Shown one piece after another: positions 41,061 through 51,059 of a stretch of 64,000 bases of DNA (the stretch's first letter is position 1; each line of letters starts with the position of its first letter). Position numbers and translations under genes: made by a program. A model generated the notes under the pieces. It had not been told where the DNA came from. It did no database searches and worked only from the letters and a program-made list of their open reading frames with translations. The stretch lies in the NCBI RefSeq assembly GCF_947501385.1, contig NZ_CANMVP010000014.1, forward strand, positions 55,491 through 119,490. The letters run 5' to 3'. Origin of the DNA: an uncultured Polaribacter sp. Lineage in GTDB: Bacteria; Bacteroidota; Bacteroidia; Flavobacteriales; Flavobacteriaceae.

Positions 41061-42347
41061 ATGATTAGAAAGATTTTAGTAGTTTTTTTACTGATAACTT
41101 CCACTACTTTATTGGCGCAAAGAACAAGTTCTTCTCCATATTCTTTTTTCGGAGTAGGAGAACAATACAGCCCAAGAACTGTTGAAAACAATAGTATGGG
41201 TGGAATAGGTGTTGCATTTAATCACTATAAATATTTAAATTTTACAAATCCTGCAGCAAATGCGTTTCTAAGACAAACAACCTATTCGTTTGGGGTTTTA
41301 AATAATGATTTAACTTTAAAGACAGAAAATACGAAGCAAAGTGCTACTTCAACGAGTCTAAGTTATATCGCTTTGGGTTTTCCAATTGGTAGTAAAGCGG
41401 GTTTTTCTTTAGGATTACAGCCCATTTCTTCTGTGGGGTATTCTTTAACCAATAATGATTTTGATGCGAATGACGATTTAACAGCAATTACTCTGTATTC
41501 AGGCGAAGGCGGTGTAAATCGTATTTACGGTAGTTTTGGAATAAAGATTTCAAAAGAATTTTCTATAGGTATTGAAGCCGATTATAGTTTTGGTAATATA
41601 GAAAATAGCATAACTAACCAAAGAGCAGATGTTACTTTGGCTACGAAATATACTGAAGAAAATATTATTAGAGGAGGCGCTGTAAAATTGGGAACACAAT
41701 ATCAAAAATTTCTAAAAGAAAGCTTATACATAAGCGCAGGTGCTACTTTTAAGTTTGGTAACGATTTGACATCCACAGGAAATGAAAGTTTATATTCATT
41801 AACAATTTCTAGCGCTGGTACAGATATTCCTAGAGACACAATTTCTAGTGGAGCTGTTAATGGAAAATACAAATTACCCTTACAAACAAATTTTGGAGTG
41901 GGTATGGGAAAGTACGATAAATGGCACATAGGTTTAGAGTATGAATCTCAAGACGCTCTGCAGCAAGAAGGGTTCACCAACAATACAAATTCTTCTTACA
42001 GATATGAAAAATCAAATAGATTTTCTTTAGGAGGATTTTATTTACCAAAAATAAATTCAATTTCAAGTTATTGGAATAGAGTTACTTATAGAGCGGGTTT
42101 GCGATTTGAAAAGGTAGGTTTGGCTATTGATGGTGCTGGCGCTGGTACGAATTTTACGTCTATAAGCGACTTTGGCATGTCTTTTGGATTAGGTTTACCA
42201 CTGAAACAACTATCTAATGTTAATTTAGGTTTTGAATACGGGAAAAGAGGAACGACTTCGAACAACTTAATTCAAGAAAATTATTTTAACTTTAGGCTCA
42301 GCTTATCATTAAATGATAGATGGTTCGTTAAAAGAAGAATTGATTAA
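41061..42347 (+). CDS. Predicted outer-membrane beta-barrel protein
   Basis: The 428-residue protein has a signal peptide (cleaved near LLAQ, residue 20) and alternating strands through its length. SSSPYSFFGVGEQYSPRTVENNSMGGIGVAF at the start (core FGVGEQYSPR) and a C-terminus ending FNFRLSLSLNDRWFVKRRID resemble the FadL/PorV-like barrels of Bacteroidota. It begins 1 bp after coaX. Role unknown; the association with lptC downstream suggests envelope biogenesis. Confidence 0.75.
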   Translation: MIRKILVVFLLITSTTLLAQRTSSSPYSFFGVGEQYSPRTVENNSMGGIGVAFNHYKYLNFTNPAANAFLRQTTYSFGVLNNDLTLKTENTKQSATSTSLSYIALGFPIGSKAGFSLGLQPISSVGYSLTNNDFDANDDLTAITLYSGEGGVNRIYGSFGIKISKEFSIGIEADYSFGNIENSITNQRADVTLATKYTEENIIRGGAVKLGTQYQKFLKESLYISAGATFKFGNDLTSTGNESLYSLTISSAGTDIPRDTISSGAVNGKYKLPLQTNFGVGMGKYDKWHIGLEYESQDALQQEGFTNNTNSSYRYEKSNRFSLGGFYLPKINSISSYWNRVTYRAGLRFEKVGLAIDGAGAGTNFTSISDFGMSFGLGLPLKQLSNVNLGFEYGKRGTTSNNLIQENYFNFRLSLSLNDRWFVKRRID

Positions 42348-42364
42348 CTCAAAATACAACAAAA

Positions 42365-43684
42365 ATGAAGAAAATTACGTTTTTATTAGCTGCGATGTTG
42401 TTTATAACAACTGTAGAAACAAATGGACAGGATGCAAACAGAGAATGTACTATTAAGTACAATCTATTCAAAGGAGATTTTCAGTCTAAGAAATATGAAG
42501 ATGCCTATACAAATTGGATATATTTAATGGACAATTGTAAAGATTTGTCTGTAAATATTTATAAATATGGAGCTACCTTAGCTGAAGAAGTTAAGAAAGA
42601 TCCTGCTTTAGCAAAAAGAGTTTACGAACAAAGGTTGCAATATTTCCCAAAACAGAATCCCGCAAAAGTTCATAGTGATTATGCAACTTATTTAGCAGAG
42701 AACAAGTTAGCTTCAGAAGAAGAAATTTTTACAATTCTTGAAAAAGGATACAGCATAGACCCAACAAAAATGGGTGTAAAGAATTTATATTTGTATTTTC
42801 AGGGAGTTACTGATAGAAACAAAGACACCACTCCTCAAAGGGTCTTTGATACCTATGATGATGTAATAGAAAATGTAAATTTAAAATTAGAAGGCTATGC
42901 AGCCAAGTTGGTAGAATTAACCAAAGACTCTATAAATAATAAAAAATTGATACATGCTTACAGCGTTAATTCAAAAGCTTTAGGTCAGGTAGAGGGCGGT
43001 TTAGATGCTATTATTTCTGAAATAGCTACTTGTGAACGTTTAGTACCCTTATATCAAAGAGATTTTGAAGCAAACAAAACGAATGCTGTATGGTTGAAAA
43101 GATCGGTTTCTAGAATGTTTAATAAAGGTTGTCAGAAAGATCCTTTGTTTGAGAAATTGGTAAGAGCTTTTGCACAAGCTTCTCCGTCTCCAGAAGCCTA
43201 TGCTTTCTTAGCAAATGTTTTAGAAGATAATGACGATACTGCTGGAGCAAGTGCGATGAGACAAAAATCTTTCGATTTAGAGACAGATCCTTTAAAGAAA
43301 GCAAAATATAAATTGAAGTTTGCACAAGCGGCGAAAGATAGAGGTCAATTAAGTAAAGCTAGAAGTTTGGCTAGAGAAGCCTTAACTTTTAATCCTAATT
43401 CAGGAAGAGCCTATTTATTTATTGCAAGCTTGTATGCTTCTAGTGTAAATAATTGTGGAAGCAATGAATTTGAAAAAAGAATGGTCTATGTTGCCGCTTT
43501 AAACAAAGCAAGAAGAGCAGCAGCTGTAGACCCTAGTATGTCTTCAACTGCAAGAAAATACATTAGAAATTATGCAGCAAATTCACCAAATCAATCTGTA
43601 ATATTTACAGCAGGTATGACACCAGGAGCAAGTTATAAAATTGGTTGTTGGATTGGTGAAACCGTTAGAATTCCAAAAAAATAG
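42365..43684 (+). CDS. Periplasmic TPR-type protein
   Basis: The 439-residue protein has a signal peptide (cleaved near ETNG, residue 21) and helical repeats of tetratricopeptide type (YEDAYTNWIYLMDNCKD, AYAFLANVLEDNDDTAGA, GQLSKARSLAREALTFNPNSGRAYLFIASLYA). A conserved-looking C-terminus contains FTAGMTPGASYKIGCWIGE. The gene lies between an outer-membrane barrel and lptC. It probably scaffolds an envelope complex, but no precise function can be given. Confidence 0.75.
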   Translation: MKKITFLLAAMLFITTVETNGQDANRECTIKYNLFKGDFQSKKYEDAYTNWIYLMDNCKDLSVNIYKYGATLAEEVKKDPALAKRVYEQRLQYFPKQNPAKVHSDYATYLAENKLASEEEIFTILEKGYSIDPTKMGVKNLYLYFQGVTDRNKDTTPQRVFDTYDDVIENVNLKLEGYAAKLVELTKDSINNKKLIHAYSVNSKALGQVEGGLDAIISEIATCERLVPLYQRDFEANKTNAVWLKRSVSRMFNKGCQKDPLFEKLVRAFAQASPSPEAYAFLANVLEDNDDTAGASAMRQKSFDLETDPLKKAKYKLKFAQAAKDRGQLSKARSLAREALTFNPNSGRAYLFIASLYASSVNNCGSNEFEKRMVYVAALNKARRAAAVDPSMSSTARKYIRNYAANSPNQSVIFTAGMTPGASYKIGCWIGETVRIPKK

Positions 43685-43688
43685 TTTT

Positions 43689-44252
43689 TTGAAAAACTAT
43701 AAACAAATATGTATAAAAAGCATTACTGTAATTTCTTTTACAGTAATGCTTTTTTCTTGTTCTAATAGTTCTGAAGAAGTTCGTAACTTGTTAGAAGAAA
43801 AAAATCTGCCTATTGGTAAAGCTAAAAATGCTTATCATGTGTATAAAGATTCAGGGAGCATTACCTCTAAACTCATTACACCATTATTATTAGATTTTAG
43901 CAATAGAAACAAGCATCCCTACAATGAATTTCCAAAAGGAATTAAAATTATTAATTTTAATAACAATGCAAAGGATTCTGTAACAATTCTTGGAGATTAT
44001 GCACTATCTTATGCAAAAACAGAAATTTCGGAAATAAGAGGAAATGTAGTTGTTTTAAATCATACAGATAAAAGTAGACTAGAAACAGATCAATTGTTTT
44101 GGGATCAGAAAACAAAATATTTTGTATCAGAAAAACCCTTTACTTTGTATAAAGAAAAAGATACAGTTATAGGAATTGGTTTTGAATGCAAAGAAGATTT
44201 AAGTAAGTATTTAGCAAAAAAAACCACAGGAAGATTAGAAACTCAAGAATAA
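43689..44252 (+). CDS. lptC: LPS export component LptC, lipoprotein form
   Basis: LptC joins the inner-membrane LptBFG exporter to the periplasmic LptA bridge. The 187-residue protein reads MKNYKQICIKSITVISFTVM followed by LFSC, a lipoprotein signal, unlike the single-helix anchor of E. coli LptC. The beta-jellyroll is visible in GSITSKLITPLLLDFSN, YNEFPKGIKIINFN, GDYALSYAKTEISEIRGNVVVLN and ETDQLFWDQKTKYFVSEKPFTL. I take the TTG at 43689, four bases after the TPR gene stop. A longer reading from 43641 would overlap that gene and hide the signal peptide. Confidence 0.88.
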   Translation: MKNYKQICIKSITVISFTVMLFSCSNSSEEVRNLLEEKNLPIGKAKNAYHVYKDSGSITSKLITPLLLDFSNRNKHPYNEFPKGIKIINFNNNAKDSVTILGDYALSYAKTEISEIRGNVVVLNHTDKSRLETDQLFWDQKTKYFVSEKPFTLYKEKDTVIGIGFECKEDLSKYLAKKTTGRLETQE

Positions 44253-44256
44253 AATT

Positions 44257-44457
44257 ATGAATAGAATTTGGAAATTTTTTCAATACGGTTATTTAATGGT
44301 GGCATTTATTTGTGTCGTAGAAGGAATTGTACGTTGGAATATAGACAGAAGTAGGTCTTATTTATTTCTTGGTTTTGCAATTTTTATTACTTTAGTATTT
44401 TTCTTTAAAAGACATTTTAGAAAAAAAGTAGAAAAGAGAAACAATCAAAACAAATAG
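44257..44457 (+). CDS. Small two-helix membrane protein
   Basis: This 66-residue protein has two hydrophobic helices (about 10-26 and 35-50) and a basic tail (KRHFRKKVEKRNNQNK). It starts 4 bp after lptC and ends 15 bp before the CNNM gene, so it is part of the operon. Similar small proteins accompany lptC in other flavobacteria as far as I recall; the function is unknown. Confidence 0.75.
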   Translation: MNRIWKFFQYGYLMVAFICVVEGIVRWNIDRSRSYLFLGFAIFITLVFFFKRHFRKKVEKRNNQNK

Positions 44458-44472
44458 TTTATAAATTTCTGA

Positions 44473-45738
44473 ATGGAAATTGAACTCGTTATTATATTCA
44501 TTTCAATTTTACTTTCCGCATTTTTTTCGGGAATGGAAATTGCATTTGTCTCTGCAAATAAATTACACATAGAATTAGAAAAGAAGAGAGAGGGTTTTCT
44601 TCCTAAAATTTTAAATAAAATTACCCAAAAGTCTTCAAAATTTATTACCACAATGTTGGTGGGCAATAATATTTCATTGGTAATTTATAGTTATTTTATG
44701 GGGAAATTCTTGATAAGAATATTACCATTAGAAGGTTTCAATGAATTTTCTATATTACTTATACAAACCATAATTTCTACAATTATAATTCTTGTTACGG
44801 CAGAGTTTTTACCAAAAGCATTGTTTCGAATTTATGCAAACAAAGTTTTAAAAATCTTTGTTGTACCCGCCTATTTTTTCTATGTGCTGTTTCATTTTTT
44901 TTCAGAATTCATCACTGTAATTTCAGATTTCTTTCTAAGAGTTTTCTTTAAAACAAACGCAGATGAACAGCAAGTTGAGTTTAGTAAAGAAGAATTAGGG
45001 AATTATATTTCTGAACAGCTAGAAACAGGAAACGAAAATGAAGAAGTAGATTCTGAAATTCAGATTTTTCAAAATGCTTTAGAATTTCATAATGTAAAAG
45101 CCAGAGAAGTAATGGTTCCTAGAACCGAGATTATTGCGGTAGAAACTCATGAAAAAGTAACCAATCTAAAGAAGATTTTTATAGAAACAGGCTTGTCTAA
45201 AGTATTGGTTTATAAAACCTCTATGGATGATGTTATTGGCTATGTAAATGCTTTTGAACTTTTTAAAAGACCAAAAACAATAAAGTCTATTCTATTGCCT
45301 GTAGAGCTAGTACCAGAATCGATGATGATTAATGATACGTTAAATATTCTAATGAAAAAACGCAAGAGTGTAGCTGTTGTTGTAGATGAATATGGAGGTA
45401 CTTCTGGAATGATCACTGTAGAGGATATTGTAGAAGAGCTGTTTGGTGAAATTGAAGATGAACACGATTCTCAAGAATTCCTTGAGGAAAAAGTAAATGA
45501 AACAACGTTTAACTTTTCTGCAAGATTAGAAGTAGATTATTTAAATGAAGAGTATGGTTTACACATTCCAAAATCTGAAGCTTATGAAACGCTAGGTGGT
45601 TTTATTATAGAGCATACAGAAAATATACCCGAAGAGAATGAAGTTTTAGATATCGAAGAATTTGAATTTCGAATATTAAAAACAAGTGGTGCAAAAATAG
45701 ACGATGTTTGTTTAAAAATAATAGCTCCAGAAGACTAG
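44473..45738 (+). CDS. CNNM/CorC-type membrane protein (DUF21-CBS-CorC)
   Basis: The 421-residue protein has a DUF21 membrane domain (about 1-190, four helices: ILLSAFFSGMEIAFVSANKL, TTMLVGNNISLVIYSYFMGK). A pair of CBS domains follows (about 205-330: KAREVMVPRTEIIAVE, SVAVVVDEYGGTSGMITVEDIVEELFGEIEDE), then a CorC/HlyC domain (about 345-420). Such proteins are involved in magnesium or cobalt homeostasis; the older hemolysin label is misleading. GldE of the gliding apparatus belongs to the same family, but no gld partner is adjacent. Confidence 0.88.
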   Translation: MEIELVIIFISILLSAFFSGMEIAFVSANKLHIELEKKREGFLPKILNKITQKSSKFITTMLVGNNISLVIYSYFMGKFLIRILPLEGFNEFSILLIQTIISTIIILVTAEFLPKALFRIYANKVLKIFVVPAYFFYVLFHFFSEFITVISDFFLRVFFKTNADEQQVEFSKEELGNYISEQLETGNENEEVDSEIQIFQNALEFHNVKAREVMVPRTEIIAVETHEKVTNLKKIFIETGLSKVLVYKTSMDDVIGYVNAFELFKRPKTIKSILLPVELVPESMMINDTLNILMKKRKSVAVVVDEYGGTSGMITVEDIVEELFGEIEDEHDSQEFLEEKVNETTFNFSARLEVDYLNEEYGLHIPKSEAYETLGGFIIEHTENIPEENEVLDIEEFEFRILKTSGAKIDDVCLKIIAPED

Positions 45739-45861
45739 CAGAATTTACATCTTTACTTTCTCTTTACATACGAATCAACTTCCTAGGTATTTCGTTTAAA
45801 ATGGGTTGCAATATTAAAACCCAAATCGTATATTCGCCCACTGAAAATAAATAAACGACGT

Positions 45862-47985
45862 ATGGCAATTTTATCAAAAATTAGAGAACGCTCAATGTTC
45901 CTAATAATTATAATTGGTTTGGCACTTTTTGCTTTTGTATTAGATCCTTCTACTTTAGGAGATTTTTTTAATTCAACAAAAGTAAATGAAGTTGGTGAAG
46001 TAAATGGAGAAACAATTTCTAGACAAGAATTTGCAGCCGCTTTAGAGCAATATAAACAACAAACAGGTAGTAGAGTTTCTGAAATGCAAGCAGCAAATAC
46101 TGTTTGGGAAAACATGTTAAGAAAAAAAATCTATAAAAACCAATTATCAGAAGCAGGTATTAGCGTTGGTGAACAAGATGTTTGGAACGAAGTTATCAAT
46201 ACACCTTCTGTAAAAGACAATCCTCAGTTTGCTAATGAAGCCGGTTTTTTCGATGAAGCGAAGTTCAAAACTTTTTTAGCTACTACAAAAGAAAACAATC
46301 CTCAAATGTGGAGTGCATGGTCTAATTACATGAATCAAATAAAAGACAATGCTGAAACAAATACTTATAATAAACTAGTTACTGCTGGTTTAGGAGCTTC
46401 TTTAAAAGAAGGTGAAACGGAATATTTTATAGAAAATACAAAATTAAGCGGTCAGTTTGTGTATGTGCCTTATGCTAGCGTTGCAGATAGTTTGGTTAAA
46501 ATTAAAAAATCTGAAGTAGAAGCCTATATTAAAGAAAATAAAAATCAGTACAAAACAGAAGCTACAAGAGATCTCTCTTATGTAAAATTTGATATTAAAG
46601 CAACTCCAGAAGATGAAGAAGCAATCAAACAAGAAGTAGCGAAGTTGATCGATAATACTTTAGACAGAAATAAACAGACCGTTGTAGGTTTTAAAAATAC
46701 GACAGAAGATAAAGAGTTTTTAAATGAAAACGGATCTGATATGAATTTAGATTTGAGCTATAAATTTAAAAATGATGTCAATCAAACCATAGCTTCAGAA
46801 ATTTTTGATGGAAAAGAAGGCGATGTTTTTGGACCTTATAAAGATCAAGACTTTTTTAAGATTTCTAAAATTACAGAAGTTTCTAACATGCCAGATTCTG
46901 TTAGAGCAAGTCATATCTTAATTCCTTTTGTGGGTGCTCAAAGAGCTACGCCAGATGTAATAAGAACAAAAGAAGAAGCTAAAAAATTAGCAGATAGTCT
47001 TTTAACAGTAGTTAAAAGAAGACGAAATAAATTTGAAGATTTGGCAAAGAATTTTTCTTCAGACAAAGGTTCTGGAGCTAAAGGAGGAGATTTAGATTGG
47101 TTCAACTACAACAGAATGACACCCGCTTTTAGAGATTTCTCTTTTACAAATAAAAAAGGTGCTTTAGATGTGGTAGAAACGCCTTTTGGTTATCATGTAA
47201 TTAGAATTGATGATACCAAAAACAAACAAAAAGTTTTAAAACTAGCAACTTTCGCAAGAAAAATAGTTCCTTCAGAAGCTACAGAAAATGACTTTTTTCA
47301 AAAAGCAGAGCAATTTGCTTTGGCAATTTCTAAAAGTGAAGATTACAATGCAGTTGCCAAAGAAAACAACTATACGCTAAAGCCAGCTGTGGGTTTAAAA
47401 GTTTTAGATGAAAATGTTCCTGGTATTGGAAATCAGAGAGAAATTGTTTCTTGGGCTTTTAAAGGAGATACAGAAAAAGGAGATTTTAAACGTTTCGATT
47501 TAGAAGGAAGCTATGTTGTTGCTGTAGTAACAGAAAAAACAGAAAAAGGTTTGATGCCTGTAGAAAAAGCAATCAACAGTGTAAGACCTATTTTACTCAA
47601 TAAAAAGAAAGCGGCTTTAATTGCTGATAAATTAAATGGAGATTCTCTAGAAGATATCGCAAAAGCAAATAATACAACGGTAAGAACAGTAAATAATGTG
47701 AACTTAAAAAGTCCTTCATTATCTGGTGTTGGTTCAGAACCTAAAGTTGTTGGTGCCATGTATAATGCAGCGTTAGATAAAATATACAATAGCGTAGAAG
47801 GTAATAGAGGTGTGTTTTCTTTTAAAGTTACTAAAAGAGAATTACCAACGGCCTTACCAAACTATGAAACAAACAGAAAAAAGATTTCTGAAGCGAGAAA
47901 AAGATTGACCTTTAAAATATACGAAGCAATTAAAAAAGCGTCAGATATAGAAGATAATAGAGCAAATATGTACGTTTCTAACTAA
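45862..47985 (+). CDS. PpiD/SurA-like peptidylprolyl isomerase, membrane-anchored
   Basis: The 707-residue protein has a single N-terminal membrane helix (about 11-30: SMFLIIIIGLALFAFVLDP) and a long chaperone region with SurA-N/PpiD character (VNGETISRQEFAAALEQY). A parvulin rotamase domain lies at about 345-450 (VRASHILIPFVGAQRATPDV, DLAKNFSSDKGSGAKGGDLDWF, VVETPFGYHVIRIDD). It would assist folding of exported proteins in the periplasm. It is separated from the CNNM gene by 123 bp and is followed by a strong terminator. Confidence 0.9.
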   Translation: MAILSKIRERSMFLIIIIGLALFAFVLDPSTLGDFFNSTKVNEVGEVNGETISRQEFAAALEQYKQQTGSRVSEMQAANTVWENMLRKKIYKNQLSEAGISVGEQDVWNEVINTPSVKDNPQFANEAGFFDEAKFKTFLATTKENNPQMWSAWSNYMNQIKDNAETNTYNKLVTAGLGASLKEGETEYFIENTKLSGQFVYVPYASVADSLVKIKKSEVEAYIKENKNQYKTEATRDLSYVKFDIKATPEDEEAIKQEVAKLIDNTLDRNKQTVVGFKNTTEDKEFLNENGSDMNLDLSYKFKNDVNQTIASEIFDGKEGDVFGPYKDQDFFKISKITEVSNMPDSVRASHILIPFVGAQRATPDVIRTKEEAKKLADSLLTVVKRRRNKFEDLAKNFSSDKGSGAKGGDLDWFNYNRMTPAFRDFSFTNKKGALDVVETPFGYHVIRIDDTKNKQKVLKLATFARKIVPSEATENDFFQKAEQFALAISKSEDYNAVAKENNYTLKPAVGLKVLDENVPGIGNQREIVSWAFKGDTEKGDFKRFDLEGSYVVAVVTEKTEKGLMPVEKAINSVRPILLNKKKAALIADKLNGDSLEDIAKANNTTVRTVNNVNLKSPSLSGVGSEPKVVGAMYNAALDKIYNSVEGNRGVFSFKVTKRELPTALPNYETNRKKISEARKRLTFKIYEAIKKASDIEDNRANMYVSN

Positions 47986-48007
47986 GAAACATACTTCATT
48001 TTAGTAT

Positions 48008-48043
48008 AAAAATCCGTTCAATTAATTTTGAACGGATTTTTTT
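48008..48043 (+). terminator. Intrinsic terminator after the PpiD-like gene
   Basis: AAAAATCCGTTCAA (48008-48021) pairs perfectly with TTGAACGGATTTTT (48028-48041) and continues into T's. Confidence 0.88.
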
Positions 48044-48480
48044 ATTTTCTGAGTAGTTGAATCTATCCTATATTTTGAAGTGAATACTGTATTAAACTTC
48101 CCAAAATCATATAGATTGAGTCTTCCGACTCTGCTCAGACTGATAAACGGCTTTTTTTGATTAAATATGGAAATTTTAAAGTACAAACAAAATTCAATTT
48201 AAAATCAAAATGTCAAGCTTGTCGAAGTTTCTTCAATAATTAAACGCGCCTCAACACCAAAAAAACCATTATGATTCTTACTCTTTGTCATTCCTGTGAA
48301 AACAGGAATCTCCACTTAAATAGTTCATCATAAGCAATCGTCTTCGATAGTCTAAAGACGGACTAATTTTTTGAGTTCTTTTTTTAGTTGTGAGTTCTAA
48401 TTAGTTCGCTCTTTTCAACAAACTTGTACGAGAACAAAACTAAAAAAAACATGTTGTGAAAGCAGCAATTAGCTGCAAAT
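48044..48480. other. Gene-free interval with decayed repeat sequences
   Basis: About 440 bp between two terminators hold no credible gene. Visible fragments include TGTCAAGCTTGTCGAAGTTT at 48209, a GTCATTCCTG palindrome at 48287-48313, and a TCGTCTTCGATAGTCTAAAGACG hairpin-like stretch near 48339-48362. These resemble the dispersed intergenic repeats elsewhere in the window. Confidence 0.6.
48287..48313 (+). repeat. Dispersed intergenic palindrome, GTCATTCCTG family, copy 2
   Basis: GTCATTCCTG is followed by TGAAAA and CAGGAATCTCC; CATTCCTG and CAGGAAT form the arms of a short hairpin. Confidence 0.55.
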
Positions 48481-48512
48481 AAAAAAACCTTTTTGATTGC
48501 TCAAAAAGGTTT
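48481..48512 (-). terminator. Intrinsic terminator of rho
   Basis: AAACCTTTTTGA (48485-48496) pairs with TCAAAAAGGTTT (48501-48512) over TTGC. On the minus strand the hairpin runs into seven T's, 28 bases after the rho stop. Confidence 0.85.
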
Positions 48513-48539
48513 GTACAGATTGAATTTTAGTTGAAATTT

Positions 48540-50252
48540 CTAACCGTTCATTGAGATTAAAAACTCATCATTATTTTTAGAAAACTTAATTCTTTCATTA
48601 ATGAATTCCATCGCTTCAATAGGATTCATATCTGCTAAATATTTACGTAAAACCCACATTCTTTGTACAGTTTTAGCGTCTAATAAGAGATCGTCTCTTC
48701 TTGTAGAAGACTTAATTAAATCGATAGCTGGGTAAATTCTTCTGTTAGAAATGTTTCTATCTAATTGAAGTTCCATGTTTCCAGTTCCTTTAAATTCTTC
48801 GAAGATTACTTCGTCCATTTTAGAACCCGTTTCGGTAAGTGCCGTTGCAATAATAGTTAATGAACCTCCATTTTCTATATTTCTTGCAGCACCAAAGAAA
48901 CGTTTTGGTTTGTGCAATGCATTGGCATCGATACCACCAGAAAGTATTTTCCCAGATGCAGGTGCCACGGTATTGTAAGCTCTTGCCAAACGGGTGATTG
49001 AATCTAATAGAATAACCACATCATGCCCGCATTCTACCAAACGTTTTGCTTTTTCTAAAACAATGTTGGCAACACGTACATGTTTATCTGCTGGCTCATC
49101 AAAAGTAGAAGCAACTACTTCTCCACGAACACTTCTTTGCATGTCTGTAACTTCTTCAGGGCGCTCATCAATCAATAAAACGATTTGATAGACTTCTGGG
49201 TGGTTCATGGCAATTGCCTTGGCTACATCCTTTAATAACATGGTTTTACCTGTTTTAGGTTGTGCCACAATCATTCCACGTTGTCCTTTTCCGATAGGAG
49301 AAAATAAATCGATAATTCTTGTGGATAAAGAACTTCCTTTTTCTGCTAAATTGAATTTTTCTTGAGGAAATAAAGGTGTTAAATGTTCAAAAGAAACTCT
49401 GTCTCTAACAACATTCGGATTTAGACCATTAATTTTTGAGACTCTAATTAAAGGGAAATATTTTTCGCCTTCTTTTGGAGGACGTACATTTCCTTTAACA
49501 GTATCTCCTGTTTTTAAACCAAATAATTTAATTTGAGACTGAGAAACATAAATATCATCTGGAGAAGATAAATAATTATAATCAGAAGAACGTAAAAAAC
49601 CATAACCATCGGGCATCATTTCTAATACACCCTCGCTTAGAATAATTCCATCAAATTCAAAATCAGGGTCTCTATACCTGTTTCCAGATTTATTGCCATT
49701 GCTTCTAGAGCTGCTCTTATCTCTATTTTGATTGTTGCTTTTCGACTTGTTGTTTTGCGGTGGGTTATTTCTGTTTTGTTGTGGTTTGTTTGGTTGATTG
49801 GCAGGTTTTTGTACCTGCTTTTCTTCTTTTACTTTAGAAATAACGGTGTCTTTCACATCCTCTTGCTTTACTTCTTTTTTAATAGGAGCCTTTCCTTGAA
49901 GTTTTGAAACGGGTTTCGACTTTTTACGAATAATAGTTTCAGTAGCGTCAACGGTATTTTCTGTAACTGGAGCTTTCTCAGTAATTTGAGCCTTCTCAAT
50001 TGCTTGAGACCTTTCAATAGCTTGCGGTTTTTTAGTTACCCGTTTTCTCTTCGGTTTATCACTTTTATCAACTTCTTTTGTATTAGTTGTTGAAGCTACT
50101 TTTGCTTTGGAAGGATTTGCAGCTTGTGTATCTAAAATTTGATATACTAAATCTAATTTTTTTAATTGACTAGTTTTGGTAAGCCCAATAGTTTTAGCGA
50201 TACCTTGTAAGTCAGCAAGGGTTTTTGCTTTTAGTTCTGAAATTTCGAACAT
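48540..50252 (-). CDS. rho: Transcription termination factor Rho
   Basis: Rho is the hexameric RNA helicase that ends transcription at unstructured RNA. The 570-residue protein has an N-terminal Rho_N domain (about 1-45: [23 protein letters not shown]). A long Lys/Gln/Asn-rich disordered insert follows (about 50-195), with repeated [20 protein letters not shown] units and a [10 protein letters not shown] stretch. The cold-shock RNA-binding domain comes next ([21 protein letters not shown]). The ATPase has P-loop AQPKTGKT with Lys336, plus [15 protein letters not shown] and an R-loop. Such inserts are usual in Bacteroidota and can drive RNA binding or condensates. The leader is about 110 nt, leaving space for autoregulation. 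Confidence 0.97.
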   Translation of the reverse strand: MFEISELKAKTLADLQGIAKTIGLTKTSQLKKLDLVYQILDTQAANPSKAKVASTTNTKEVDKSDKPKRKRVTKKPQAIERSQAIEKAQITEKAPVTENTVDATETIIRKKSKPVSKLQGKAPIKKEVKQEDVKDTVISKVKEEKQVQKPANQPNKPQQNRNNPPQNNKSKSNNQNRDKSSSRSNGNKSGNRYRDPDFEFDGIILSEGVLEMMPDGYGFLRSSDYNYLSSPDDIYVSQSQIKLFGLKTGDTVKGNVRPPKEGEKYFPLIRVSKINGLNPNVVRDRVSFEHLTPLFPQEKFNLAEKGSSLSTRIIDLFSPIGKGQRGMIVAQPKTGKTMLLKDVAKAIAMNHPEVYQIVLLIDERPEEVTDMQRSVRGEVVASTFDEPADKHVRVANIVLEKAKRLVECGHDVVILLDSITRLARAYNTVAPASGKILSGGIDANALHKPKRFFGAARNIENGGSLTIIATALTETGSKMDEVIFEEFKGTGNMELQLDRNISNRRIYPAIDLIKSSTRRDDLLLDAKTVQRMWVLRKYLADMNPIEAMEFINERIKFSKNNDEFLISMNG

Positions 50253-50367
50253 TATAAAATTGTTAAGTTAAATATGAATCTTAATTTTTGTAAGATTTGT
50301 ATGTTTTTTTGAATGGTGCTATTAAGTATAGTTCTACAGAATAGCTTTTGTGCGGTTATCTATGAAA

Positions 50368-50375
50368 CAAATATA
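50368..50375 (-). promoter_or_regulatory. Candidate -7 element of rho
   Basis: The minus strand reads TATATTTG, 115 bases before the rho ATG. Confidence 0.35.
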
Positions 50376-50421
50376 TGCATTTTTTTTTAGTTTTGGGTTT
50401 TCTTTTTAAAAAAGAATGTGC

Positions 50422-50429
50422 TACTTTTG
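50422..50429 (+). promoter_or_regulatory. Candidate -7 element of the DUF4293 gene
   Basis: TACTTTTG lies 18 bases before the ATG at 50448. Confidence 0.5.
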
Positions 50430-50447
50430 TACGGTTAGAAATTACAA

Positions 50448-50879
50448 ATGATACAAAGAATACAATCAGTATATTTATTACTAGCTTCTATAATCTCTGG
50501 AGTTTTAATTTTTGTTTTTAATTTGTGGAAATCTATTCAGAAAAAAATTTTTGCTTTAGATTTATTAAACAGTGAATCTTACCTATTAAAGGGAATTCCT
50601 GTTTTATTTTTAATATCGGCACTTTTAGCCTTTGTAGCTATTTTCTTATTTAAAAATAGAAAGCTACAATTTGTTATGGGTCGTTTAGCAATTTTGGTAA
50701 ACCTTATTTTATTAGGATTATTGATTTATGTGTCGCTAACTTTACCTGGAGAAACAGCAGTTTCGGAGAATGGTATTGGGATGTTTGTACCAATTTTAGC
50801 TATTTTGCTTCTTGTTTTGGCAAATAGAGCTATTAAAAAGGACGAAGATCTTGTAAAATCTGCAGACAGATTGCGATAA
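50448..50879 (+). CDS. DUF4293 membrane protein
   Basis: This 143-residue protein has four membrane helices. MIQRIQSVYLLLASIISGVLIFV at the start is the DUF4293 signature, a family found next to rho in Bacteroidota. It is divergent from rho with separate promoters and ends in a perfect terminator. Its function is not known. Confidence 0.88.
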   Translation: MIQRIQSVYLLLASIISGVLIFVFNLWKSIQKKIFALDLLNSESYLLKGIPVLFLISALLAFVAIFLFKNRKLQFVMGRLAILVNLILLGLLIYVSLTLPGETAVSENGIGMFVPILAILLLVLANRAIKKDEDLVKSADRLR

Positions 50880-50906
50880 AACTAACATCTTAGTATATTA
50901 GTGCGA

Positions 50907-50935
50907 AAAAAACCGAGATGTATTCTCGGTTTTTT
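50907..50935 (+). terminator. Intrinsic terminator of the DUF4293 gene
   Basis: AAAAAACCGAGA (50907-50918) pairs perfectly with TCTCGGTTTTTT (50924-50935) over TGTAT. Confidence 0.88.
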
Positions 50936-51059
50936 ATTTTTATACGAAATTAGGATTTTTTGAAAATTATTTTTTGAAAATTATTTTTTTAGCTCTTAAA
51001 AAAGGGTGAAAAATATATTTTTTTAAATAATTGAAATTCAATAACTTAGCATAGCCATT

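Noticed and set aside
43641..43688. Longer LptC start overlapping the TPR gene
   Set aside because: It would bury the lipoprotein signal peptide; TTG 43689 starts it four bases after the upstream stop.
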